Part shown: positions 49,180 through 61,900 of the stretch, piece after piece | Position numbering within the stretch: the stretch's first letter is position 1 | Layout: each line of letters opens with the position of its first letter | Assembly (NCBI GenBank): GCA_025716815.1 | Contig: JAIXMN010000017.1 | Span: 682,001 to 746,000 of the forward strand | Direction: 5' to 3' | Length of the DNA stretch: 64,000 nt | Source: Dichotomocladium elegans | Taxonomy: Eukaryota > Mucoromycota > Mucoromycetes > Mucorales > Lichtheimiaceae | Program-made: the position numbers and the translations under genes | Notes under the pieces: generated by a model | Told to the model about the DNA's origin: nothing | The model's input: only the letters and a program-made list of their open reading frames with translations | The model's database searches: none

Positions 49180-51718
49180 TTAAGCAATGAGTTTCCCAAG
49201 GGCGTCGGCGATCTGGTTGGCCTCTTCCGAGAAACTGATGGGCTTTGCATCGATAAGTGTATAGCGGGTTCGCATCATGTCCTACGCAAGTGTGAGTACT
49301 CACATTCGTTCCAGCTACACCGCAATGAGCCCTACCATGTATGACTCGGACTTCGCTTTGCCCTTGAAATTATACAACTTGAAGAGCGAGTCCTTCATGA
49401 TTGCAGAATAGGCATCGGCGTCCGTATCCTTCAAATGCATAACTTCATTTGCAGATTTACCCAGGAGCTGAGTACCGACTTCATCGAATGCCTGTACAAA
49501 AAGTTGGCACGTAGCATCCTGGATGCTCACCGTCAGCATGTATCGCCACACGGGTTCAGGATAGACTTTGCTGCATCGTTCGCAGCGCCAGCTCTTCTCG
49601 CTTTCCTGAAGCACCTTTTTTTTGCATTCAGGACAGCTGGGATACGCTGGATTTTCGCTCTTGAGAAACACGACAGTTGCTCGAGTAGAGAAGAATTCGG
49701 CCTATTTAAAGCAAAATGAAGTAAGTATCGCACGCCAATTACCATTGTACATTTTCTTGTACCTGGTCAGTGCTGCCAACTCCTTTCTCCTTTATTCTAT
49801 CCAGAGTCATCTTCTCGGTTCGCACATTATTACCAAGGGGGTTCGATTGCTGGTTGAAGCTTGTATACGAGACAGAATCACCTTGAGTGGAATACCTAGT
49901 TCATCAACTCGTCAAGTCAACATAACTCGATCTTCCGTATCATGATCAACCTCACCAATGCCGAAGACGACCTGCTTCCGGGATATCGGGATTCACCTTG
50001 AGTGTACCACCCATGGCAAGCGAAAGAGAGCGTCCATTAAATTCGCTGACTCGGAGTCCCTTGAATGCCACTACGGGATTTCCAGTCGAATCAAAATCTT
50101 CGGCTATCTTCTCCCACAAGGTCAAGCGGATCTGCTTCTCTGAATCATCTACACAAACAAGCTCTCGTTTTTTCATCTACGAAGACAACCCCACCGCCAA
50201 CGCAGATATCGGAATATCAGCAATTCAATCCTCATAACCAGAATGTTTTGAAATATATTTACAGGTTTTCCAGAAGACTTGGCAATGATTTCTTGCAAAC
50301 CGCTATCATCCTTGACAACGCAAATACAATCTATTTATAACAAATCCGTAAGAAACTGGCCAAAAGCTGTACACCCTTACATACCAATAAGTGAGTCCTT
50401 TGCATAGTTTTCCAGTTCGGAAATGCGAACAAAGTTGAATTTCATTTTCGGAATCGCCACGTCTTCGTTACACTAGAACACACAATGTATCAGAAGAACG
50501 TGTCGAATTTTCTTCAATCTCCATACCAGCTCGACTTCAGTGCCAGCTTCAAGCGAGAGTTCATATTCATTGTCCAGTGTCGAGAACTGCTTGCGCGCCA
50601 TCGTCACACGTGCCCTCGAGATGTAATACACCTTGCCCTCTTCAAAGACGTTGTACAAGCGATCAACTTGATCGTGGTAAGCTGTCGCCTTAATCTCCCC
50701 CTATGGAGCATATGTTAAACATCAATCGGAAGAGCCTTATACTGCAAAATTGAGGAAAGATCTCTAGTTTGGACTTACTGATTGGTCAAGCAGATTGATG
50801 CTAAAGAATCTGCCATCAGAGCGGGCGTTGTGCCAGTGCCTAACCTCTGACTTCTGCGAGACACGTGCTTTGATAGTCCATCTTTCAAGCACAAATAATG
50901 ATCAGCACGCTTGTAAGAGACAGAAGCTACTTGGAAACGTACCTGTTCTGATATGGATTAAGACCAGCAATAGGAAGCGTGTAGTTATCCTGCATATGTG
51001 ATCTTGCGGTAGATATGCTTGTAGATGGTGTAGACTGGACAGACGCGTTGGGTCGATTATGTGTTGTCCCAGCGGAAGCAGCAACCGGGGGAGATGAGGA
51101 TACGCTGCTAGATGCCGCAGCATTGTCGTTGACTTTATCCAGCGACATAGGCGAGCCAATTCTCTCCGCCACGTCTTTCATGACAACCTCCAAGTTCAAG
51201 ATGATCACGATACTGAGAAGAACCATGTCAAGTTACCATCCGCAGCAAAAGTATCTCCACGAATCTCGCACACGCTTACATTCGTCCCTTCAAATCGTTT
51301 GAAATAGATTCCTTCACGCGAACAATCGAGTGTTTAATCAGCTGGCCGCTATCAACCAACGGAGCATGTTGCGAGGCCAACATCGCTAATAATAACACAC
51401 AGTTAGGACCCACATTTACCCGCTACATTAAGCCAAAGATCAAATATGAAATTACCCTGCAGATAATATTCACCATCAGATAGAATAACTCTAGCAATAA
51501 TAACATCAAACGAGCATGAGCACTCGTATACGCAGCACAATATGCCGAAGTCTTTCGGTCTATTCTAGGTACCGGTGACGGTTGACGCCGAAGTTTTGAA
51601 CCGTTTTGATATTGATGACCTGAAGGAGGGGATCACCCTGAATCTGTGTGCGATCATCAGTGTAAAGTGCCTTGGCAGCCCCACGAGTCAAAGAGGGAAT
51701 TTCCGGTGTGGTGGTCAT
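49180..51718 (-). CDS. RFA1: Replication protein A large subunit (RPA1/RFA1)
   Basis: The large subunit of the heterotrimeric ssDNA-binding protein RPA, used in replication, repair and recombination. The start MTTTPEIPSLTRGAAKALYT leads to the N-terminal OB fold (DPLLQVINIKTV, then SDGEYYLQAMLASQHAPLVD). A Ser/Ala linker (ASSSVSSSPPVAASAG) follows. DBD-A is next (LNPYQNRWTIKARVSQKSEV, FFSINLLDQSGEIKATAYHD), then DBD-B (ELVCVDDSEKQIRLTLWEKI). DBD-C carries its zinc ribbon: YPSCPECKKKVLQ, then WRCERCSKVYPEPVWRYMLT. The C-terminus ends QIADALGKLIA. There are about nine short introns. Length, about 620 aa, is standard. It is convergent with the PPR gene (278 bp) and divergent from the CTC1-like gene. 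Confidence 0.94.
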
Positions 51719-52996
51719 TATGTGATAAACGTGAAAAAATATATTTTCGAGGAGCAGAATGCGCGCGCTGTATTCGTGTTTCGCGTCAATTTCCTCTTTT
51801 TCTGATTGGACTAGCATGCTGATTGGCTATCTCTTCCCGGCATGACAGGTTTTCGTCTCTTTTCTGAGACGCACTGAATGCTCAGGTTCTCCTATAAGAC
51901 ACAAGGCTTTCCCGGTAAGCTTTCATGCCAGATGCTTTGGGTATTTGCATAACCCTTTATTTTGGCGACCGCCATCGACTTACTGCGGCTATAACCTTAG
52001 TTTGAGGTGTCTAGACTCATTACACCCCTCTCTCATGCAGGTTATTAGAAGCAGAAGATGAAAGTGACTGTTTAATATATCAAACTCTATTGGGCACTCT
52101 ACTTCTTTTTGCGGTCAAGCTTGCTCCATGCGATAATGAATATCATGCCACCAGTGTACAATTTGCGTTTCAACAGAGGCGATTCATGCGTATAATAAGC
52201 CGAGACGTTTGCGTGCGCACCGATGAACATGCAGGTAAACTAGAATGGTAATAGAATGATAAAAGACTGAACATATGTGGCGAATGGCTAAGAGTGTCTT
52301 ACTAGAAATGACTGAGAAAGAAGATTGTGGATGAAGTATCATCATATATACAGTATTATGCAATGAAAATATTCCTACATTGCACTTCATCCATGAAGCA
52401 AAGCCTTCGCCTGTGGGATGTAAACATGACCGCAGACAGCGACCATTTCATATCATTCTAGCTTACCCATGTCTAAATGGCAATTGCTTATTGTTTGAAG
52501 CTCCTTTTTCATTGCTTATTTATCTTATCCCGTCACAGTTGCTGAAAGAAGATGGTGACCTGATATACGTGCACTCCGCGTATTTATACAAGCGCTGATG
52601 GCGCAAAAAGATTCATGTCAGGTAAAAGGGTCATTGTTGGCCCGAAATATACATCTTCCAGCGCGATCGTTAGTCATTCTGACACGGGATTGTTGCTAAC
52701 AACAAAGCACATAATGTTAATCCTGTGGATGATGTACGATCAAAGCAGTTTCTGTCTTTAATATAACTGATGTTTGAGTTGCTGCACCACCAGTCCCCAA
52801 GAAACATTGCATGGCTGCTGACCATGAGACATGGTGATGTGTCCAATGATTTCGATGCCTCTGCGAGGAGTTTAATTGTAATATCAAAGATATCGATGCA
52901 GCTCTCTTGTATGACAGAGTCAGCCAAAAGGAGCGTGCGGCGCGTAAATAAAAAAAATGAAGTGGAACTCGTTTCGCTTCCTATTTTGTACATGTC
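51719..52996. other. Intergenic stretch between RFA1 and the CTC1-like gene
   Basis: A 1.28-kb gap between divergent starts. Short frames exist (52770-53189 + overlaps the next gene in another frame) but none is credible. No MluI cell-cycle box (ACGCGT) was noticed in the first 300 bp on either side. Confidence 0.4.
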
Positions 52997-55900
52997 ATGG
53001 ATAATGTTCTCTCAGTATCCCAACTCTCGCAATACACACAAAGCACAAGCTCCTTCCTCACAGGCGCTCGCATCATTGGGCGCATCACCATTTGTGACCA
53101 GGGATCGCTTGTATTACACGATACAAATAACACAGACTGCGTCATTGACGGTCGGAGCGATCGATTTCATCATGATCTGCAGGGCATGATTGTGTTGATC
53201 ACCCAGTGGCAATGGATCAAAGCGAACGATCCGACTTTCCAATCGTTGCCGTGGATTGAGTTCCTCTTCCAAAGCGTATTTCGCGTTGGCAGTGACACGC
53301 CGGTGCTCCAACAGATAGTGCGAGAAGATGAACTGGCGGTCTGTCTTTTTCGTGCGAACACTCGCACTGCTATCAAAGGTCAAGATGATGACGCACCAAT
53401 CCATATGGCGGTCCAAATTAGCAGCAAGTCAGTTCTGTTTGGAAATCGATTTGTTCTCGGTTTTACTCCGGTCGCATCAGCAGATGAAGAAGAAGATCGC
53501 TTAAAACGACAGAGGACGTTGAGGACGATCGTGTTTCAAGGGGAAAACCTGATTCCTTATTATCTCGATTACAGTATAGGCATGTTCTACCTTTTTGTGA
53601 ACCTCAAAATCGATCCCATGAACAAGCACTGTGTTGAATTTGTCGAACATCGGTCTTGTGGATACATGTTGACAAAGGCGGAGTATGATGCATTCATCTC
53701 TCCACGGGACAATAGACCCGCCATATCCTCGTCTCCGTTCACACACACCGGAGTTGTCACACGCGTAATCGACCCATTCTTTGGCATCTATGAACTCGAC
53801 CATCAGACGATCACGTGCTTCTTCCATTGCTTCAATTATAATTTCATGCATCCATATCGTATGGGTACCCATTTAAGGATTTCCACCTTTCACGTCCTGA
53901 GGCTCGATACCACAGCAGCCCTCAACCATTACTGGGGGATACGAACAAAGGACAACGGGGACCCAGATGCTCATCATTTCATGATTGTCGCTTGCCTTTG
54001 CAGTCATATTCAGACTAGTGCTTTTCCAGATGTCACTTCGGAGCAGCCGTTGTGTGCAAAATCAATTTTCGGGACGTCCTCATTCCCGGAAATTCATTAT
54101 CTCTTCCGTGATTGCTGTCTCACTAGATCAAACTTTCCATGTCTGCTCCAAAAGCTTGAACTTCACGCATCACTCCACCAAAAGCTTCATCAACGCTTGG
54201 GCGACGAGCTCTTGAACCTCGTTGTCCTTGATGCCGTGCATTGTCTATTGGGCCGTCCTGACACTGGAGATGGGAATTATGGCAAGTTCGGCGATATAAT
54301 CGGGGACATCTTTCAGCACGATCGGCATTGCTCAGCGATGGGTGAACATCAAACCATAATATCACCCGTCCTTTATCAGGTCCCACCGCTAGAAGTTATC
54401 CTTAAGAAAGTCATGGCCAAGAAAGATCAACTCGAGCGTGTATTATATAACCATACCATGGTGCCTAACACACCTGAACTTAAGAATGTGGATTTGGCAC
54501 AATATGATTTCCCCTTCGATCAAGCGAGCATGAATACCTTTGTCCTTGGGATCATTGAGAGTAGCGACGAAGATGGTCAGCTCTATTTTGTCGACGATAC
54601 TTATCGGATACCGATTGTGCTCCAAAGTGCTGACGCTTTGGTAAGTTGAGTGATCTTTCCTCTCTGCAAGACCACAGTCCACATTTATGTAACCTGATAG
54701 TTATTTTTTCTGTTCGCTATAGCCTCCCATAGGGGACCTGTACCTTCTAAAAAAATTCCGACTAATCGAAGAAGACCTGTCGTATACCCACATCACCGGT
54801 GACACGGTCCAACTATACTCAACCTATATCGTTTGTAAAGTATCGGATATGCTACGTGTAGCACATGTAGCCTCTCGGTCGCAACCATCCTTGCGTGTGT
54901 CGCCTGCATTAGCCGAAGCGGTACACCATTTTACGGAGGCAACAGGAGAGGGTGAAAAAGAGGGTATATGTATGCTCTTCATTAAGAACAAAAGGCCTAT
55001 TACCCTCTCTCTGAGTGATGATAACGAGCCCTTGCTCGTAGCACATGCGAACGCGATGTGCTACGCAGTAAAAGGAAGAAGCAATGATGAAGATAATATA
55101 TCACCGCCAATCGAAGTGGACCTTATGATGCAGACGGGAAATCTTCGATATTGGCCTCAGCTCAAGATAGGAAACTGGTATGCACTTGTTGGGGGGACCG
55201 TGGTCCACCTGCTTGGTCCTGCACGCGATACTTGCATTCCCAAACAGGCCATTCGGACCTATCGTACCTACGATATATCACGGTTTATTACGGAAAAATC
55301 CAAACTCAAGCATAATTTTCAGCCGATTTTAAGCGTCGATTCGGACACTTGTCTTCTGAGAGTGGATGAACTTAATGGCACTGATGATGTGAATCATCTC
55401 TGCAGCTTTTTACCATCGACCGTGATGCATTTTACGCCAGTCTCATATGCATCAGAGAATACTGCTTCTCCACCAGCTGGCCCAACCCGTCCGGTCTACC
55501 AAGTGACAGACGTCTTGCGTCCTGATCAGAACGATGGACCGAACATGCAGGTGATCCAAGACCGTTATTTCCAGGATTTGATCCATGTACAGGGCATTGT
55601 AATTAGCAAGATGTTTTGCGAAACCCAAATAACTCGAGCAGAGGCGTATGAGCGTGCGGAGGAACTGTACCGGCGACTCGGGGTTGGCACAGGTCAAGCG
55701 AGCCGGACCATTCTGATCCGTCTCCGGCAAATCAATGGTCTCGATACATTTGACATCTATGTGAATATGACATCACGACCTTATCCATTAGGAATCATTC
55801 CTGGAGCACTGGTGTCCTTTTATAATCTCGTACGCCGCCAACACGCGACGGGCGGCATCTATGGACAAGCCATGATGTCGACTACAATAGAGGTCAGCCC

Positions 55901-56606
55901 GACTATGGATTTGCAGGGAGCGTTTGCGCGTGACCTCATTCCACGGCGACATCTGGCAGCTATCAGAGCAGAGATGATACAGTCCATGACTCATACGGTA
56001 TTCCGGTCGGACTGTACGATCCAGAGGATTACTCGACTTTCACTCAAATGGGTATGTGCACTTTGCGGCTCAGTTGTGAGCAACTATGGTTGCTATAATC
56101 TTTGCAAACAAGCACGCTGGGTCTTTGTGGCAGAGGCAACAGTAGATGTCATGGATGGTACGGCAGAGGCACGACTATTCATCGAGAGTGACGAGCACGT
56201 CATCCGGCTCCTACACTTATCGTCAAACACAATCGAAACACTGAAGGAGACCGCACTGGAGCATGGTATCCTGACTTATGACAGCTGGATAGCTGGTGAT
56301 AGGTCAGACGAACTCATGTTACCAACAAGAAGCACACAGTGCACCTCGGCGCTGGAGAGCCTCTGTCGTAGTCAGATAAGCCAACCGCTCAGAATATACG
56401 GACGAGTGATATCTAAAAAGAGCCGGACATATCGAAACAGCAATAACATAGTTGGGGACCTGAAGATGGTGATCAAGCAGGTCAACGACGAGGTAAACGA
56501 TCCGTTTCTGACTGTCAGTCTCCCTCAATTGCATATCAAGGTTCTTGAGCTCGAGCTACTTGATCCTGCGGATGCTGCTTGGTCGTTCTTGAAAAGAAGC
56601 AAATAA
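52997..56606 (+). CDS. CTC1: CTC1-like subunit of the CST telomere complex
   Basis: Exons 52997-54640 and 54723-56606 (phase 0) give 1175 aa, close to the 1217 aa of human CTC1. CTC1 is the large OB-fold subunit of CST (CTC1-STN1-TEN1), which binds telomeric and replication-fork ssDNA and directs DNA polymerase alpha fill-in. Evidence here: MDNVLSVSQLSQYTQSTSSF at the start; PPIGDLYLLKKFRLIEEDLS at the exon junction; and YPLGIIPGALVSFYNLVRRQ near residue 900, matching the YPLGL(I/L)PGA segment of animal CTC1. Near residue 990 a zinc ribbon follows (LSLKWVCALCGSVVS, then CYNLCKQA), with DGTAEARLFIESDEHVIRLL after it, as in CTC1 OB-G. No other known OB protein has this size and layout. The call is from motif comparison and needs a profile search. 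Confidence 0.75.
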
Positions 56607-56694
56607 AATGAAGTCCTCCCCCATTGCTTAAAAAGTCAGCCACTCAGCCTTTCTTTATCTCGTCATCTCTCCACTCTACTTTATATTGTGCTCA

Positions 56695-56928
56695 ATGGCG
56701 ACCGCCGTCCCCGAACATCCTGGCAATCCCAAATGGTTGATCCACGAAGAATGGGTGCTGAAGAAGCCTGCCACCGATCCCATTGAACTGCGCAGTTGTG
56801 AAGACATGGGTGCAAAAGCACTTATTGATGAAAGCGATGAAATAGACGGCTGGGGTGATACGCCCCAGGTCAAGCCGGCATGGGGAGCTATTGAGAGCAG
56901 CAATGACAGTTCAGGATGGTGGGGATGA
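56695..56928 (+). CDS. Small acidic Trp/Gly protein, 77 aa
   Basis: A single-exon ORF, MATAVPEHPGNPKWLIHEEW, starting only 88 bp after the CTC1-like stop. It is acidic and ends in tryptophan-containing short motifs: EIDGWGDTPQVKPAWGAIE, then SGWWG at the very C-terminus. W-G repeats of this kind can act as docking motifs (GW/WG hooks that bind Argonaute, or ligands of other pockets), but nothing here proves that. No signal peptide or membrane span. The ATG context (ctcaATGG) and pyrimidine-rich upstream stretch support a real start. Confidence 0.5.
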   Translation: MATAVPEHPGNPKWLIHEEWVLKKPATDPIELRSCEDMGAKALIDESDEIDGWGDTPQVKPAWGAIESSNDSSGWWG

Positions 56929-57799
56929 GTTTGCTGTTTTCGTTTGATATAAAGTATTCTCATGGCTATGCTCTCGGGTTTTTATGTGGCTTTCATAGGT
57001 AAAACCAGCACAAGAATTGCATTCCATTTAATTCGATAAAACCCACGCTATAGAGTACTGTCCATACTGGATGACGGAGTGTGTTCATCTGGAAGCAACG
57101 CGGGACGTACTTGTGTATATGCTGTTCAGTTTTCTTTTTTCCATTGTGGGGAGGGGAAATGGGTGTGGTCCATGGCACCCCAATGTTCTAGTTTGGAGTC
57201 GTTGGACGTGATCCTTGATCAAGCTCGTATACTGTCATTTTCTAACTTGTAGAAGGGGGGGGCGCTCAAAATCGAAGACTATCTAGATCGGATACCTGGC
57301 AAGAGCCCGTGGCGAATGGATAGAGCTCGAGATACCCGCAGCCGTTCAGTATGTGCACCCATCCCATCATAACATATTGAATCGTTTGGCTGGGCAGAAG
57401 ATAAACGCACCCTCCGCCCACAGGAAGACAGAGCAATTTGACATAAGCTGAAGGGCTGATGGGCCAATGTTGTAGGATGGCAGCGTACAAAGCAATGCGG
57501 TACGGAAACAGTAGCGAATATCATGCCGGAGATGCCATTATCTGCACAAAGACCGGTATGAACGAATGATTCTTCTTTTATTCGAGGGCTGTGCATTGTT
57601 GAAGAAATCGTGTAGGAGCCCCTCCTTGATATCCTTGTCGGATGCATTGTCTCCATACTGAGATAAGAACCCCTCTGCTGGGAAACGAGAAGACAGTTAT
57701 ACTTGGGGGTGGGTGGGGTGCTGTCAGCGCACATGACGCGGAGACCTACGTCCATAAGTGTTGTGAAGGTTAGGTTTTTGGGTGAGATCCTCGTTATTG
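56929..57799. other. Intergenic stretch with broken frames
   Basis: A 192-codon minus-strand frame (57857-57279) overlaps the transposase relic in antisense, and a second hydrophobic frame (57490-57266, GGGCVYLLPSQTIQYVMMGW) overlaps that. Neither shows a family signature or splicing pattern. I treat them as chance or as remnants of an unknown element. Confidence 0.3.
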
Positions 57800-58395
57800 T
57801 ATGCTGATATGACGCAGCGGAACACGGACGAGTCGAGTTGGGAGCGCATGCAAGCATTTTATGAAAGAAGCGGGGTCAATCGCAATTACACACCGTACAC
57901 TGACCAAGACAACGTCAGACTTTTTCAAACGGGATGTTTGAGAAGGTCTTGGGTGCATCAGCTGCTAAGAATCCATGTTTGTTCAGCCCAGCAATGGGCA
58001 TTCCAGTACGAGAAAGACGCTGACGGCTTCTCTAAGAAACCTAGAGCGAGGGGTCGTTCGCGTATTCTCAATGAAGAGCATAAGAGCGTTATTGTAGAAT
58101 ATGTTGGTGAGAATTGTCCTGGAGCAGTTGCACCATCAACTGCTCCAGAGACTTGAGGGTCTCAAAGTATCTAGAGCGACGCTCCATCGATTTTTATGGA
58201 AAACGAATGTCACCTGGGGCCATTATTTAGTAACAGATAATGCACTTGTCCAAATGGCTGAGGATACCACCAAATACATGGAGTCTCGAAGATATAGATG
58301 TACTTGCCATCCACCCTACTCGCTTGAACTCAGTGTCGATCGAACAGTTTTGGTCCGTTGTCAGGAGCAAGGTTACCCTTGTCCCGTTCTGCAAT
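57800..58395 (+). mobile_element. Tc1/mariner-type transposase relic, copy 4, internally deleted
   Basis: The best preserved copy. It starts MTQRNTDESSWERMQAFYER, continues through a helix-turn-helix region (IHVCSAQQWAFQYEKDADGF) and RARGRSRILNEEHKSVIVEY, then a second helix region (LEGLKVSRATLHRFLWKTNV). Immediately after TNVTWG the frame jumps to HYLVTDNALVQMAE, the block with the second catalytic Asp. The roughly 130 residues that should carry the first Asp (FLDES-type motif) are gone. A degenerate PPYS(P)EL block and SIEQFWSVVRSKV (catalytic Glu) follow. Frameshifts occur near 58130 and 58330. This is a non-autonomous, dead copy. Confidence 0.82.
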
Positions 58396-58620
58396 CTTCT
58401 AATGTTCCGGTTTGGCTACACCCGGGCAAGGTCTCCCACCCATGGCTTCGTGGAGGTGCGTTTGCTCGTCTATTTCCTCCGTTGCTTCCCCCCCCCCGAG
58501 GCTGCTGCCGCTGGGGGTGCCGTTGGTCCGTCGTCGTCCCTCCTCGTTCCTTCCTCCAACCCTTCCGCCATTGTTACCGCAGACACACACCAAGCTACCT
58601 TCGGGGTAAGTTAAAGAGTA
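58396..58620. repeat. GC-rich insert at the end of relic copy 4
   Basis: The transposase frame stops matching right after SIEQFWSVVRSKV plus a few codons. The next 220 bp are sharply more GC-rich, with a C8 run at 58490-58497, a series of cc(g/t) triplets, and long open frames on both strands (PPPEAAAAGGAVGPSSS on the +). It looks like a fragment of a different repeat inserted into or beside the relic. No terminal repeats are recognised. Confidence 0.45.
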
Positions 58621-58985
58621 AGGAAGAGGCTGATATTTTCTGTTGACTAACGGGTACCCATGCGGCAAATCGATTTCTTTTTACTCTGCGACTTCCGGTT
58701 AGCATTTCCTTATTCGCCAATCTATCTTAGAACAAATCCTATTAACGTACGATCACAAAAACATGCATCCCGCCTTCTTTCATCAACTAGAGTTTTCTCT
58801 ATTGACCGTTTCTCCGTCCCCTGATCAATTCTCCTTTTTCACCTCACTTGTTTCCTACTGTTAGTCGACCAATAATGATAACTTCTTCTTGTCACATAAC
58901 AATATCCTGAATAATTTTTACTCGTGCAATTCACCAGGATGCCGAAAATGGATCCTTGCATAATGATAAGCGCTAGAGAGCTTTA

Positions 58986-61900
58986 TTACACAAATTCGTC
59001 TGATCTTTCTTCTGTCATACAATCCTCTTCTTCGGTATAGCTATCGTCAATCACCTCATCATCCTCTTGAGGCATCAGCCATTTGTCTGCCTCAAACCGG
59101 TCTAACCAGGTCCTGCGCCTTCGCAACCCTTGTGAAAAGACAGGCCCGCCATTACCGTCGAGCTGCTGTGACATCAAACTGTTGCGATAAATAGCAGTCT
59201 GCCGGTCCATATCGACGATACCATCGTGATGCGGAGCAATACCCGAACTACCATCATCGATAAAAGAAGTTTCGTACCGTGACAAGTCAGAACCGTTGTC
59301 TTCATCGTCATCATCGTATCTTCGGTTCCCGTTTTCATCGATAATCAGGTTTCCATTCTCGTCCCCTGAGCTTAATTCAGCTTCGAGATCCAGAAAGATA
59401 TGGCCTCGCCTGTTGTCATATGTCACAGCATGGGTGTCGTTATTCCTGTCGTCTTCATTATTGTGGTCCGCGTCGACAGACGAACAATATCCATCCCTGC
59501 TGTCGTCTTCATCCTCAACCGTCAGTGTGATCCGCTTACGTCGCCGGAATACTACGGGCGAGGGTGACGAGGTCGATGCTATAGATAGTTTATCTTCTCT
59601 AAGAGGTGTGATCACGCTGGACTTGCTATCTTGTCGCTTTCGTATAGGTGACAGTGCTGTCATGGTGAACGAAAAGTCGGACGTACTTTGAGGAGGCAAT
59701 GCTTTAGGCATGGATGAGGATCGTTGGAGTGATGGTGATGACACATTTATAGTCGATCTTACGGCATTAGGAGAATCCAACTTATTGCGAAGGTGATCGG
59801 AGGATCGTGCCGTCGCTGTGTCGGGCGATTGTAATTGATTATCGTCTTGTGGAATGGATGTATATGCAATGGACGTATTCTCGTCCACTTTATTCTCTAA
59901 AACTTGATTGAATGTTGCGTTAAGGTAACCGATGGCTCCAAGCTGTTTTGCGGGTATATTCTCAAGAGATGCAAGGAGGCTCTCATCAATATCAAATTCA
60001 TCAAACGATGGTGCTGAACGATCCGGAGAGTGTGATGATGGTAGTTGGGGTTGTTGCTGTTCATGAAGCCGATAATCGTCCTCGTCAATCCACGATTGAA
60101 CCTTGATGATATCCATACGTTCATTGAGTAATAGTTTGGCTGCTTTGCTAAATGTGGGCCGACTAGTAAGCCAATGGAGCATAGCCTGGCTTATGCTGAC
60201 TCTGTCCATTTCTGTTGGTTGGGGTGAATGCCTAACGGTCGACAATCGTGATGATCCATTTTTGAGAACATCGTCATCCTCGTTATCATTGACGGGAGTT
60301 GTTGCACTGAGCTCTGGAGGTAGGATCCGTTCAAAATCCGTCGATGTAGTACTAAAGGATACATTTCCGGGACTTCCAGGTTTTCGGATTAAGGAGTCGA
60401 ACTCGAGCTTTGCATTATCATCAACTATGGGGAGCTCCGGTCCAGTCGAAGGAGGTTGAGATTCCCTGGGTTGAGAGTCAAAATCAAATTCGAGGAAAGT
60501 CATAGAATTGCTTTCAGGATGAGGACTTTGGGTATGGTTCGATTTTGCTACCGGTAAAGAAAGGTGATTGTCATCCTGATGCGTAGATAATAAAAATGGG
60601 TCATCGAGCATGTCCAAATCAGCACTGTCCAATCCCTCAGCATTCATGTCATTTCCAGAAGCAGAGGATGGTCCGGCTGATACTGCGGGCACAAATCCAT
60701 CACCATCCCGGGAAACGCTGGTAAGCAGGGGAGGTTGTTCAACCGAAAGATGTAGACTTCTATCCATCGACGTTTGTTCAGAATTGGTAGAGAATGAAGG
60801 GACATTTGAGTTCGATTTCGGACGTGGACCTGGTAAGATGAGCTGGTCACCAAGCCATTTAGTTCCTCTTCCGTTGAGCGACGGAAAGACAGGAGAACCA
60901 AATGAAGCTGGATCTGCATCTCTATCTTGGCGCTCGCCCTCGTTTCCACCTGTGACCATGGCATCCAGTAACATCTGTTCCATTAACGATACCAGCTGAA
61001 CAAACCGCTTAGATAGAGTCGAATGACCAACGCGACTTGTTGGCATAAGTTCCGTGTTCCGTGGCAGGTACCGGTTGGACGTCGATAATATACCACCGAC
61101 TGTGGTTGTCGTAGGCCAATAGTTTTCAAATGCCTCGTCCACACTGCCAACATTCAGATCCATCATAAACTCTTCCTCGGCGGTCTCAGTAAGATGGCCA
61201 TTTGCATCTACTGCTCTGATTTGCCGCTTCCGCTTGCCTGCTAACGGCTTGAGAAAAGTCCCAATAGTTAGAGCCTTTTTGCACCACACCGGATGGTAGT
61301 TTTCAGGTAATACGCTTGGATTTGGTGTAAAAAATTCAATAGTTCCGCCACGTGCAATAGCATTCTGAACTTGTGCATATGATGCTTTAGCATTCTTGAA
61401 CTTCCGTTCTTCTTGTTCCGTCATGATCATCACACAACGACCGCGCCGTTTACGACCTGTCCGACCCATGCGTTGAAGCTATATATATATATATATAACA
61501 GAAGATACACATGTTACTACTTCGCAGCCGTGTCGCAAAACGGGGGAATAGTCTTACCATACGGATTGGTGAACTCTGGGAGTCATAACAAATGATCAGA
61601 TCTACTTCGCCAATGTCAAGTCCTTCTTCACCAATAGATGTCGCCACCAGGACGTTAATACGGCCTTGTTTGAATTTGGTAACAATCTTTTTTTTTCGAT
61701 AAAAAAGGAACCGGTCTTATTTTTTAGATGTTGCAATAAGGTTTGAACCCCTTCCTTTTATTATTTTTACCTCTTGTTGCTCCCGTTGGTTTAGCCCTTT
61801 CCTTCCATCCTTGCGCCCTGCCTGGCCGACAAAGAGCGAGCAGCGCACCATTGGCTTGTGTTCCGATAGTACACGCACAATCTCGTCCACTGATGATCGA

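Noticed and set aside
52770..53189. + strand frame across the CTC1-like start
   Set aside because: It overlaps the true exon in another frame and has no protein signature.
57279..57857. 192-codon minus-strand ORF
   Set aside because: It runs antisense to the transposase relic and has no recognisable domain; most likely chance openness.
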